A stretch of 64,000 nucleotides of DNA from an uncultured Lachnospiraceae bacterium. Its GTDB lineage: Bacteria; Bacillota; Clostridia; Lachnospirales; Lachnospiraceae. Positions 43,328-51,258 of this stretch are shown here, in pieces. A model generated the notes under the pieces. The model was not told where the DNA came from and ran no database searches. It was given only the letters and a program-made list of their open reading frames with translations. The stretch is taken from the NCBI GenBank assembly GCA_910579225.1, contig CAJTTI010000005.1:1-64000 (forward strand), written 5' to 3'. Positions within the stretch are counted from its first letter, which is position 1. Every line of letters starts with the position of its first letter. Both the position numbers and the translations under genes were made by a program.

Positions 43328-44425
43328 TCAGGTCAGCAGCATCACGTCTTTTGGTTCTATGTGGAGCCAAAGCCCCTGCGCCGGATCCTCCCTTCTCAGA
43401 AAACCCTCCCAGAACTCTTTCGTCATTTCCGCCCGGAGCAGCACATCCGCCTGCTCTTCTGCGTACGCACTGTCCCCGGCTTCCGGGCGCAGAAGGATCA
43501 CCATGGAAAATACATCCTCCACCACCCGCAGTACCTGACAACGAAAGGTATTTTTCCGGTATTTCTCCGATGCGGGCACCGGAACAAGATAATGGCTCCT
43601 GACACCGACCCAGCAGAGAGCTTCAGGGACTTCCCCTTCGTATTCCAGCATCACGCCCCAGTCCAGCGCCAGGACTTTACGTTCTCCTGCACTTCGCGCC
43701 CGGGAATAGTTTTTGCATCCGGACAGAACGGCTGCCGCCCGGGACATCGGTGCTTCAAAGAGTTGCTTCACTGGTATGACCGGTCCGGACTTTCCCTGAT
43801 CCATCACACATACCCGATCGCAGAGCCTGTAGATCTCATCCCGGCTGTGGGATACGAAGAGAGTGCTGCCGCCGAAGCCCTTCAGTACATCGGACAGCTC
43901 CAGCTCCAGGTTCCATCTGAGATATCCGTCCAGAGCCGAAAATGGTTCGTCCAACATCAAAAGGCGGGGTCTGGACAGAAGAATCCGCGCCAGAGCCGCC
44001 CGCTGCTGCTGCCCGCCGGAGAGCTGGCAGGGTCTGTGCTTCTCAAGTCCGGTGAGGCGGAACCGCTCCATCATCTCGTTTATCTGCTGTTTTGCCCTCC
44101 TTCGGTCCTTTTCCCTGGCCCGCAGGCCGGTCATCAGATTCTGCCGGACCGTCATATTGGGAAACAGCGCATAATTCTGAAACAGGAGCCCCACCTGTCT
44201 CTTCTGCGGACTTTGATTGATCCCCCTTTCTGAATCAAAGAGCACCATACTGTCTAGCTCAATCCTTCCTGCATCCGGCTTTATAACCCCTGCAATACAC
44301 CCAAGAGTCATGCTTTTGCCGCAGCCGGAGGCACCTAGGATACCGGTCACTCCGGCCCCGGTCTCAAACCTTGCCTGGAGCGTAAAATCACCCAGATCCT
44401 TCCGGATATCTACATGCAATGCCAT
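43328..44425 (-). CDS. modC: Molybdate ABC transporter ATP-binding protein
   Basis: 365 residues. Walker A GASGCGKSM, signature LSGGQQQRAALAR, Walker B LLMLDEPFSALD, switch LFVSHSRDE. A C-terminal domain after ~residue 235 (VRSHYLVPVP and RAEMTKEFWEG...LWLHIEPKDVMLL) fits a TOBE/MOP-like oxyanion-sensing part. ATG 44425 is preceded by GGGGGGAAG; a longer frame into modB is less likely. Last gene of modABC. Confidence 0.92.
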   Translation of the reverse strand: MALHVDIRKDLGDFTLQARFETGAGVTGILGASGCGKSMTLGCIAGVIKPDAGRIELDSMVLFDSERGINQSPQKRQVGLLFQNYALFPNMTVRQNLMTGLRAREKDRRRAKQQINEMMERFRLTGLEKHRPCQLSGGQQQRAALARILLSRPRLLMLDEPFSALDGYLRWNLELELSDVLKGFGGSTLFVSHSRDEIYRLCDRVCVMDQGKSGPVIPVKQLFEAPMSRAAAVLSGCKNYSRARSAGERKVLALDWGVMLEYEGEVPEALCWVGVRSHYLVPVPASEKYRKNTFRCQVLRVVEDVFSMVILLRPEAGDSAYAEEQADVLLRAEMTKEFWEGFLRREDPAQGLWLHIEPKDVMLLT

Positions 44426-44493
44426 CTGACTTCCCCCCGATTCACTTTTTATCCTTGTTCCTTTCCTGTCATTCCTCTCCTGCATACAAAACA

Positions 44494-45171
44494 TCATCCG
44501 GGATGACCGCCCTGTTTCCGATCCCGGCGCTCCAGCAGATTTACCGCTAAAAGTACCACTGCAGAGATCACTACATTGACCAGGACCCAGCGAAAAGCAA
44601 GGGCATCATTGTCCGTCCGCCAAAGCTGGTACACCGTTGTGGATATGGTGGCTGTCCGCCCCGGCGTATATCCGGCGATCATACTGGTGGCTCCGTATTC
44701 TCCCAGGGCCCTTGCAAATGCCAGCACTGTCCCGGCCAGGATCCCCTGCCGGCAGGCCGGCATTCGGATCCGCCAGAAGATATACACGTTGCCAAGCCCC
44801 AGCGTCTGCCCCGAATAAGCGAGCGTCTCATCAAAGCTCTCGAACGCTCCCCTCGCCGTCCGGTACATAAGCGGAAAGGCGACTACCGACGCCGCGAAGA
44901 TCCCGGAATACCAGGTCATCACCAGCCTGGTGTTAAAGTGCTCCAGAAACCACGCGCCGAAAGGTCTTTTCGGTCCAAACAGCACCAGCAGAAAATAACC
45001 CACCACCGTAGGCGGCAGCACCAACGGTAGCGTAAGCACCACATCCAGAAATCCCTTCAGAACCGGATGCAGCTTCGCAATATAATATGCCGCTCCGATC
45101 CCGGCAAAAAATACGATCACACTGGAGATCAGCGCAATCCGCAGTGAATTATATAACGGATACCAGTCCAT
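44494..45171 (-). CDS. modB: Molybdate ABC transporter permease
   Basis: 225 residues with five or six membrane helices. LTLPLVLPPTVVGYFLLVLFG and the EAA-loop segment LAYSGQTLGLGNVYIFWRI, then ARALGEYGATSMIAGYTPG, are strongly typical of ModB; each quoted piece is partial. AAGGGGAAG precedes ATG 45171. Located between modA and modC. Confidence 0.93.
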   Translation of the reverse strand: MDWYPLYNSLRIALISSVIVFFAGIGAAYYIAKLHPVLKGFLDVVLTLPLVLPPTVVGYFLLVLFGPKRPFGAWFLEHFNTRLVMTWYSGIFAASVVAFPLMYRTARGAFESFDETLAYSGQTLGLGNVYIFWRIRMPACRQGILAGTVLAFARALGEYGATSMIAGYTPGRTATISTTVYQLWRTDNDALAFRWVLVNVVISAVVLLAVNLLERRDRKQGGHPG

Positions 45172-45243
45172 AACTTCCCCTTATCCATCAGCTTCTGTCG
45201 GAGGGAGACAAGCCCCATCCGCACCCTTTCTTTACCTTTTGAT

Positions 45244-46080
45244 CTACGGCGCTCTGGAAAATCCGACCTCATGAAATACTTCCATGCATTCATCTGTCTG
45301 CAGATAGTCGAGAAATGCCTGCGCTTCATCCGGATTCTGCGCCGTCTTCAGCACTGCCGCCGGATAGATGACCTGTTTACACAGATCCTTCCCTGCCTCT
45401 TCCACAACCATCAGTCCCGCTGAAAATGCATCTGTAGCGTAAATGATGCCTGCATCCGCCGCTCCCTCTGATACCTGAGTCGTCACTTCCTTCACATTGG
45501 AGCCATAAGTAATCTTTCCGTCTGCTTCCAGATCGCTAAAAAGTCCCATATTTTTCAGGAGTTCCGCGGAATACTGCCCCACCGGTACATCCTCGTTGCC
45601 CAGAGCCAGAAGCGTTAGCCTGTCCTTTCCCAGATCTGCAAAATGCTCAATACCCGCCGGATTTCCCTCCGGCACTACCAGCACCACTTTATTTTCCAGA
45701 AGATCAATCCTGCTTCCTTCCAGGACAAAATCCAGTCCTTCTTCGTTGACTTCCGGATCTGCCGTGATGTCCAGCTGATTCATCTGTTTCTGCGCCGCAG
45801 AGATAAACAAATCACACTCTGCTCCTTCCTGGATCTGGGTTTTCAATGTTCCTGAAGAATCAAAGTTAAACACCAGCGTCACATCAGGTGCCATCTTCTG
45901 ATACATGGTCCGGATCTCTTCCAGCGTCTCCGTCATGGAAGCTGCTGCAAAGATGTGCAGTGTGACCGGGCTGCCGGCAGTACCATCCGTCCCCGGCTCC
46001 GCCTCTTTTTGACCACAGCCTGCCAGTACAGCCATACCCGCTGCACATATCAGCAATCCCGCGGTGATTTTTTTCATCAT
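45244..46080 (-). CDS. modA: Molybdate-binding lipoprotein
   Basis: About 278 residues. Lipoprotein signal ending LAGC (~residue 21-24), then LHIFAAASMTETLEEI, the ModA oxyanion-site opening; FNFDSSGTLKTQIQEGAECD and GAADAGIIYATDA follow. ATG 46080 was chosen for GGGGG 8 nt upstream; the ATG next to it is equally close. Upstream frame to 46137 runs through the operator and is rejected. Heads modABC under a ModE-type box. Confidence 0.93.
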   Translation of the reverse strand: MMKKITAGLLICAAGMAVLAGCGQKEAEPGTDGTAGSPVTLHIFAAASMTETLEEIRTMYQKMAPDVTLVFNFDSSGTLKTQIQEGAECDLFISAAQKQMNQLDITADPEVNEEGLDFVLEGSRIDLLENKVVLVVPEGNPAGIEHFADLGKDRLTLLALGNEDVPVGQYSAELLKNMGLFSDLEADGKITYGSNVKEVTTQVSEGAADAGIIYATDAFSAGLMVVEEAGKDLCKQVIYPAAVLKTAQNPDEAQAFLDYLQTDECMEVFHEVGFSRAP

Positions 46081-46102
46081 GAATTGTTCCCCCTGTCCAT
46101 TG

Positions 46103-46130
46103 ATCGTTATTTTTTTATTTAAATAACGAT
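46103..46130. promoter_or_regulatory. ModE-type operator at modA
   Basis: ATCGTTAT (46103-46110), 12-nt spacer, ATAACGAT (46123-46130); inner bases extend the arms to 10 bp. The 28-bp span and arms match the known ModE box (ATCGNTATATA-N6-TATATAACGAT). It begins at about the predicted transcription start and ends 23 nt before the modA codon, a repressor position. Confidence 0.85.
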
Positions 46131-46136
46131 AGCCCA

Positions 46137-46166
46137 ATTACACTTTTATTATGAATTTTTAGTCAA
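46137..46166 (-). promoter_or_regulatory. Promoter of modABC
   Basis: Minus-strand TTGACT (46161-46166), 18-bp spacer, TGTAAT (46137-46142), directly upstream of the ModE-type box. It lies in the short gap behind the regulator gene. Confidence 0.65.
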
Positions 46167-46172
46167 GAAACT

Positions 46173-47075
46173 TTACTGAAAATCGCAGAAATATGTGTCA
46201 AAAAACTGTTGGCAGATCCGCTTCATATCTTCTTCCATGGCATGATATCGCTCCATGAAAAGCCGGCCTTCTCCGGTGATCTCAGAGCTTCCCCCATTCT
46301 TCCCTCCACTCAGCCGGTTCAGGAACAAAAGACCCATTTCCTTTTCCACCTGATTGACCATCTTCCATCCTTTAGTATAGGATATATGCATCCTCGCCGC
46401 CGCTGCCTGAATCGAGCCTGTCTCATCAATGGCTTTCAGAAGCTCATATACCTCCGGTCCAAAGAAATCCTCTTCCTTTGACAGCACCAGTCTGGTACGG
46501 CAGCTCAGAGTATTGGCATCTCTTCGCTCCCTCACATACTGCTCCACTCTCCGGACGCCCTCTTCTCCTTTCATGGAAAGAATCACGCCCGGGTCCTCCA
46601 CCGGACACTGCGCGGTATCTGTCTCTCCTGAATTCTTCAGCGCATACAGGCGCGGATATCCGCTCTTTCCTTCATACACCGGAACAGCGCTTCCCGGGCA
46701 GGAAAGGAGCTGCTCCAGTGTCTCCCTGGAAAATGCCGGATACTCCACCGGAAGCACCACTAACCGGTCCATAAACCCCGCCGCTTCCTGAATTCCAAGC
46801 GCTGCAGACGACGCCAGATCATGTTTCTGCCAGTCCCTATCCTCCACATACAGTACCCCATTATGGCTTAGATGATTTTTCAGCAGCTCCTTCTGATAGC
46901 CCAGAAGGACCATGATCGGAGAGAGACCCGCCCGCCGGAGGACAGCAATCTCCCGCTTGATAACGGTCGTTCCGTCCAGCGGATACATGGGCAGATAGAC
47001 GGGAATCCCCTCGTTGTCCCTGTTATCTTCCGCATAATCACAGGAAGCGATGACCAGAGCGCCAGTTTTCCACAT
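46173..47075 (-). CDS. Degenerate MobA-like nucleotidyltransferase fused to a ModE-type winged helix
   Basis: 300 residues. Residues ~1-190 follow a nucleotidyltransferase pattern (PLDGTTVIKREIAVLRRAGL, VVLPVEYPAFSRETLEQLL) but the nucleotide-binding loop LAGGxSxRMGxxK is absent; the N-terminus reads VIASCDYAEDNRD instead. Residues ~200-300 are a ModE DNA-binding domain (LLKAIDETGSIQAAAARMHI, SYTKGWKMVNQVEKEMG, LSGGKNGGSSEITGEG). The N-terminal domain therefore probably senses a nucleotide or pterin ligand. The gene lies immediately upstream of the ModE box and modA, so it is the best candidate modABC regulator. Confidence 0.82.
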   Translation of the reverse strand: MWKTGALVIASCDYAEDNRDNEGIPVYLPMYPLDGTTVIKREIAVLRRAGLSPIMVLLGYQKELLKNHLSHNGVLYVEDRDWQKHDLASSAALGIQEAAGFMDRLVVLPVEYPAFSRETLEQLLSCPGSAVPVYEGKSGYPRLYALKNSGETDTAQCPVEDPGVILSMKGEEGVRRVEQYVRERRDANTLSCRTRLVLSKEEDFFGPEVYELLKAIDETGSIQAAAARMHISYTKGWKMVNQVEKEMGLLFLNRLSGGKNGGSSEITGEGRLFMERYHAMEEDMKRICQQFFDTYFCDFQ

Positions 47076-47147
47076 ATTTTTATCTCCCTTTTCGAAAAAG
47101 TGTTCCTCTCGTGTTTAAACTGTTTTCTCATGGAAAGATTTTTATTT

Positions 47148-48173
47148 CTATACGCCTTTTCCAAAACTGCAGTCCGGATAATGGCAGGTCTTACAGCCCA
47201 GGCAGAAACCGCCATTCCCCATATGGGCCAGTTCCTTTCTTGTTACCGGGATTCCCGCTGCAATCCGGGGCAGTACCAGGTCAAATGCACTTGCTTTTGC
47301 ATACATCACGCAGCCCGGCAGACCCATGACCGGCGTCCCGTTCTCAAAATACGCCAGAAGGAACATGGCTCCCGGAAGGACCGGCGCTCCATAAGAGACG
47401 ACCTTTGCACCGGTACGCTTGATGGCTCCTGGCGTCTGATCATCGGGATCCACACTCATGCCTCCGGTACAGAGGATCAGATCTGCGCCTTCCGCTTTCA
47501 GCTTCAGGACCGCACTGGTGATCTTCTCCTGATCGTCATCACAGAGGATATGTCCGCAGACTTCGATGCCGTAGCCGGACAGCTTGTTTACCACCACCGG
47601 TGTAAATGTATCCTTGATCCGGCCGTGATACACTTCGTTTCCCGTAGTCACGATTCCCGCCTTCATAGATCGAAACGGTGTCAGTGACACAAGTGGTTCC
47701 TGCCCGGCTGTCTTTTTCACCAGCTCCATCTTCTCTTTTGCAATAACCAGAGGAATTACTCTTGTCCCCAGCAGACGGTCGCCCTTTTTCACCGCCGTAT
47801 TGCTGTGCCGGGTAGCAATCATGATCTCTTCGATTTCGTTCACTGCATCCAGCCGCTCCACATCCACCCGGAACAGTCCGTCGCAGTCGGCAATCAACTC
47901 AATCTTTCCCTCTTTTACCTGCGTGGGATGCATATGTTTATTTTTGCAAATCTCATACAGAATCTGTGCTGCCTCATTTTCATGTAAAGTATTTTCATCC
48001 TTCTCCCATACATACAGATGATCTTTTCCCAGAGACAGAAGCACTGGAATGTCCTCTTCCGTGACCACATGTCCCTTCCGAAACGCCGCATCCTTCACCA
48101 CGTCCTTCACAATCCGCGTAATGTCGTGGCAAAGCACATGTCCCACTGCGTCCACCGTTTTGATACACCTCAT
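47148..48173 (-). CDS. MPT-binding (MoeA/MogA-like) protein with a Cys-rich tail
   Basis: 341 residues. The molybdopterin-binding fold lies in ~170-310 (KAGIVTTGNEVYHGR, LILCTGGMSVDPDDQTPGAI, MGLPGCVMYAKASAFDLVLP). The N-terminal region is not MoeA-like. The tail CLGCKTCHYPDCSFGKG has four cysteines and could bind a metal cluster. It is not an ordinary MoeA; it may hold or modify a pterin intermediate for the Mop enzyme. Starts 11 nt after the ModE-like gene stops. Confidence 0.82.
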   Translation of the reverse strand: MRCIKTVDAVGHVLCHDITRIVKDVVKDAAFRKGHVVTEEDIPVLLSLGKDHLYVWEKDENTLHENEAAQILYEICKNKHMHPTQVKEGKIELIADCDGLFRVDVERLDAVNEIEEIMIATRHSNTAVKKGDRLLGTRVIPLVIAKEKMELVKKTAGQEPLVSLTPFRSMKAGIVTTGNEVYHGRIKDTFTPVVVNKLSGYGIEVCGHILCDDDQEKITSAVLKLKAEGADLILCTGGMSVDPDDQTPGAIKRTGAKVVSYGAPVLPGAMFLLAYFENGTPVMGLPGCVMYAKASAFDLVLPRIAAGIPVTRKELAHMGNGGFCLGCKTCHYPDCSFGKGV

Positions 48174-48184
48174 GACCTTACCTC

Positions 48185-48592
48185 CTAATTCCCTGTACCT
48201 GGCCTTACAAGCTCCAGTGTCCCGGGAGCATCCGTCATACTGTGCTCCCGGTTGTTTTCCCGATAATAATTTTCAAAAATATCACATACTACTCTGGAAG
48301 CCTCTTTCTCCGCTTCCTCATAGACCTCCAGAAGGGTTGTGCCTTCCCTGGTCAGCCTGGAACCACTCTTTCCCATGCGGTACAAAAGCTGGATCCCCAG
48401 CGTCTCCTCCGCCAGCTTGACAATACGCCAGGCTTTGCTGTAGGCCATCCCCATATGTTTTGCAGACAGATTCAGCGAATGGTATTCTTCCACTCCATGA
48501 AGCAAATCTGCAACTCCACGGCCAAAATAGTCGTTATTTCTGGAATCTTTTCCCCTTACACGTACCCGGGTGTTGCAGTAAAATTCTTTCAT
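48185..48592 (-). CDS. Short ModE-like winged-helix regulator, second copy
   Basis: 135 residues. YHSLNLSAKHMGMAYSKAWR, then IVKLAEETLGIQLLYRMGKSG and SRLTREGTTLLEVYEEAEKE, gives the same winged helix as the gene at 28580, with a NDYFGRGVADLL-type N-terminus. No oxyanion-binding domain. GGGGG lies 12 nt before ATG 48592. It sits between the CoA ligase and MPT-binding genes, so it is inside the Mop accessory operon. Confidence 0.85.
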   Translation of the reverse strand: MKEFYCNTRVRVRGKDSRNNDYFGRGVADLLHGVEEYHSLNLSAKHMGMAYSKAWRIVKLAEETLGIQLLYRMGKSGSRLTREGTTLLEVYEEAEKEASRVVCDIFENYYRENNREHSMTDAPGTLELVRPGTGN

Positions 48593-48613
48593 CGAAATAT
48601 CGAAACCCCCTTT

Positions 48614-49801
48614 TTACAGAATGCTTCGTTTTGCAACGTAGCAGGGTCTGTCCTCTGCGGTAAAATGCCGCAGTTCCCAATGTACCGGACAGCCCAGAAG
48701 TTCCTTTGGAAGCGTCCGGCAGTCTCCCGTCACACAACCCTTTAGATACAGGGCCCCGTCCTTCTCTTCAGCATGGTAATCCACAATCTGCGGAATCTCA
48801 AACACCAGGCTGTCCAGCTCTGCCATCCGGGACTTTTCTCCCAGACGAACCACCCGGTCCAGACGGACAATCGGGCTCCCGCAGGGGCACGCCTCCGGCA
48901 TCAGACGGGTATAATCTCCGGTTCGGTAGCGTATCAGCGGCATGGCTTCCGCCTGGATCGTTGTAATAACCAGTTCTCCCCACTGCCCTTTAGGAAGCGG
49001 ATTGCCAGAGGGACTGACAATCTCCGGGATAATATCATTTTCCCGGAAATGCATCCCGGAAAACGCCGGACAGGTTACAGCCCCTCCCAGTCCTGTCTCC
49101 CTGGAACCATAATGCGGATACAGCCTGCTTCCAAGCCGTCCCCTGATCTCAGCTGTGACGCTTTCCGGGCAGGCATCCGCACTGATCAGCGCCCGCTTCA
49201 GACTCCCGTGTTCCCGAAGCCTCAGAAGGGACAGCAGCGGAACCGGCATACCTACAAAGGTCTCCGGCTGCTCCCGGTCCAGAATGTCCAGAAGTTCTCC
49301 ATACGATTTCCCGATCCCCGCCGCCAGCGGTACCGCACCCAGACGTCGGATGGCCTCCGCAATCAGTTCTCCAAGACCACCCATACCGGAGAAAGGCATA
49401 CAGATTATAGTTTTCTCTCCCGGATATACCAGTTCCGAAAGCCCTGCTGCAAAAAAAGAAATGGTTCGTTCATTATCCTCAGAAGAATAGTAAACTCTCT
49501 TTGCCTGCCCGGTGGTACCCGACGTCTCCTCCGTCCGGATCCGGTCCACCCGGGACTGACTTAAGAGCAGCATCCGATGGCCCTGCTCCATCAGATCGGC
49601 TTCCGTTGTGAACGGCAGACAGGACAGCTCTGACAGAAGGTCCAGATGATCCGGAAGCTCCTTATAGAAGCCGCCCCTTTCTTTTTCCTTTTTAAGCAGC
49701 CGGTTTAATTTTTTCAGCTGTATTTCTTCTATTGTCTCTCTGTTCAGGCAGGAAACTCCCTCCTGCTCCCTGACCAGATTGTCCAGTACTGATCGTTTCA
49801 T
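48614..49801 (-). CDS. AMP-forming CoA ligase-like protein (PaaK/CapK type)
   Basis: 395 residues. Adenylate-forming motifs: TEETSGTTGQAKRVYYS (phosphate loop, ~90), HYGSRETGLGG (~217), IRYRTGDYTRLMPEACPCG (~290). Members include phenylacetate-CoA ligase and coenzyme F390 synthetase. In this setting it could activate the carboxylate made by the aldehyde oxidoreductase or adenylate a cofactor; the sequence does not decide. Similar genes adjoin the Mop gene in Desulfovibrio (recalled). Confidence 0.85.
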   Translation of the reverse strand: MKRSVLDNLVREQEGVSCLNRETIEEIQLKKLNRLLKKEKERGGFYKELPDHLDLLSELSCLPFTTEADLMEQGHRMLLLSQSRVDRIRTEETSGTTGQAKRVYYSSEDNERTISFFAAGLSELVYPGEKTIICMPFSGMGGLGELIAEAIRRLGAVPLAAGIGKSYGELLDILDREQPETFVGMPVPLLSLLRLREHGSLKRALISADACPESVTAEIRGRLGSRLYPHYGSRETGLGGAVTCPAFSGMHFRENDIIPEIVSPSGNPLPKGQWGELVITTIQAEAMPLIRYRTGDYTRLMPEACPCGSPIVRLDRVVRLGEKSRMAELDSLVFEIPQIVDYHAEEKDGALYLKGCVTGDCRTLPKELLGCPVHWELRHFTAEDRPCYVAKRSIL

Positions 49802-49828
49802 CGGCGCAGAGTCATCCCTTTCTCCCTG

Positions 49829-50122
49829 TTATCCGGATTCCTGTCCGGGATCCAGCTGTCTCAGCCATACTTCCATCTTCTCCTTTTCCCGTTCCCAGTC
49901 GTCTGCCGGATAATTGATCTTGACCACATGTGATGCCAGGATCCCTTTGACCTCCAGGATTCCCTGTCTGGCTAAAAATACCGGGCGGCGAAAGCGGTGA
50001 TTTTCCCGGACCTCCCAGCCTTCCAGAAAAACCAACAACTCTTTTCCGGTAACTGGCAACTCATACTCGTAGGTCCTGGCGGCTGCAAAGCAATTTTCTA
50101 CCTTTTTGCACACATAGTTCAT
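49829..50122 (-). CDS. Uncharacterised 97-residue protein of the Mop accessory operon
   Basis: Not recognised. Starts MNYVCKKVENCFAAARTYEY; contains ELLVFLEGWEVRENHRFRRP and ASHVVKINYPADDWEREKEK, so a small alpha/beta protein with two N-terminal cysteines and an acidic/basic C-terminal helix. ATG 50122 overlaps the cysteine desulfurase stop (ATGA) with GGAG upstream, so the two are translationally coupled. It might be a partner or sulfur acceptor of the desulfurase; this is inference. Confidence 0.75.
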   Translation of the reverse strand: MNYVCKKVENCFAAARTYEYELPVTGKELLVFLEGWEVRENHRFRRPVFLARQGILEVKGILASHVVKINYPADDWEREKEKMEVWLRQLDPGQESG

Positions 50123-51258
50123 ATGCCGCTCTCCACCACATCCCGGACTGCCTGCAGCACCTGTTCCACTTCTTCTTCTGTCGTAAAACGCGACAGACTG
50201 AATCTCAGCGTACCTCCTGTCATCCCAATCCCTTCCATAATCTCTGGCGCACAATGAAGTCCGGACCGCAGGATAATATCATAGCTGCCTGTCAGGATAT
50301 CTGCCGCGTCAGAAGAAGCAACTCCTGGTATTACAAAAGAGACCACCGGCGTTGACGGTTCTCCTGGCAAAATCACGCGGCACCCCAGCTTCACAAGCCC
50401 TTCGGTCAACTGTTTTGTGCGCCCGCTCAGCGCTTTCCGGTCAAGGGGATGCTGTTTTCTCCACCGAAGCGCTGCCAAAAGCCCATGGAAAGACGGCTCA
50501 TTTCCCGTACCGGCCTCCAGATGCAGCGGCATTTCCCGGGGCATCTCTTTGAGATCACTCATGACACCGGTTCCACCCACCATATGAGGAATAAGCTCCA
50601 GACCTTCTCTCACATATACGCCTCCCGTCCCCTGGGGACCCAGGAGATATTTATGTCCGGTAAATGCCGCCATATCCACCTTCCACCGGTCAAGCTCCAC
50701 CGGAATACATCCCAGTGTCTGTGACACATCCAGCAGAATATCCGCTCCTCTTTCTTTGGCGGCCCCTGCCAGCACCGGAACATCATTGACCGCCCCGGTT
50801 ACATTGGAAGCATGATTCAGGATACAGAGCCGTGGATGGTCCGTCTCAAGCGCCTGCACCCATTCAGACACGGACACTCTTCCCACTGCATCCACCGGAA
50901 GCTTTCTCACCCGGATCCCCTTCTGCTCCAGCACCCAAAGAGGGCGCAGCACCGCGTTATGCTCTGCCCGGGTGGAGAGCACCACGTCCCCCGGCTCCAG
51001 CGGATACCCGAAGATGGCCTGATTCAGGCCCCAGGTAGAATTAGGCCCCAGCGCAATCTGTGACGGGCCGGAGACTCCCATAAGCTCCGCCAGCTCCTTT
51101 CGGACTTCCGTAAAAACGTCGAAATCCGTAACACCGCCCCGGTTGCCCTCCCCTGGTATGGAACGAAGCGCCTTTGCCACCGCTTCCGCCACCTCCGGCG
51201 GTTTCGGCCAGGATGTGGCTCCGTTATTCAGATAGATCGGCTGTTCATAACTGCTCAC
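50119..51258 (-). CDS. Cysteine desulfurase-like class V aminotransferase
   Basis: 379 residues. PLP-binding Lys lies in AFTGHKYLLGPQGTGG (~206), with His in STRAEHNAVLRPLW, and the persulfide-forming Cys in ILRSGLHCAP (~337). The set matches SufS/CsdA-like enzymes and the selenium-type desulfurases found beside molybdenum hydroxylases. In this operon it is the probable source of the terminal sulfido ligand (or another sulfur) for the Mop enzyme, together with XdhC. It starts inside the end of the nucleotidyltransferase gene. Confidence 0.92.
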   Translation of the reverse strand: MSSYEQPIYLNNGATSWPKPPEVAEAVAKALRSIPGEGNRGGVTDFDVFTEVRKELAELMGVSGPSQIALGPNSTWGLNQAIFGYPLEPGDVVLSTRAEHNAVLRPLWVLEQKGIRVRKLPVDAVGRVSVSEWVQALETDHPRLCILNHASNVTGAVNDVPVLAGAAKERGADILLDVSQTLGCIPVELDRWKVDMAAFTGHKYLLGPQGTGGVYVREGLELIPHMVGGTGVMSDLKEMPREMPLHLEAGTGNEPSFHGLLAALRWRKQHPLDRKALSGRTKQLTEGLVKLGCRVILPGEPSTPVVSFVIPGVASSDAADILTGSYDIILRSGLHCAPEIMEGIGMTGGTLRFSLSRFTTEEEVEQVLQAVRDVVESGI

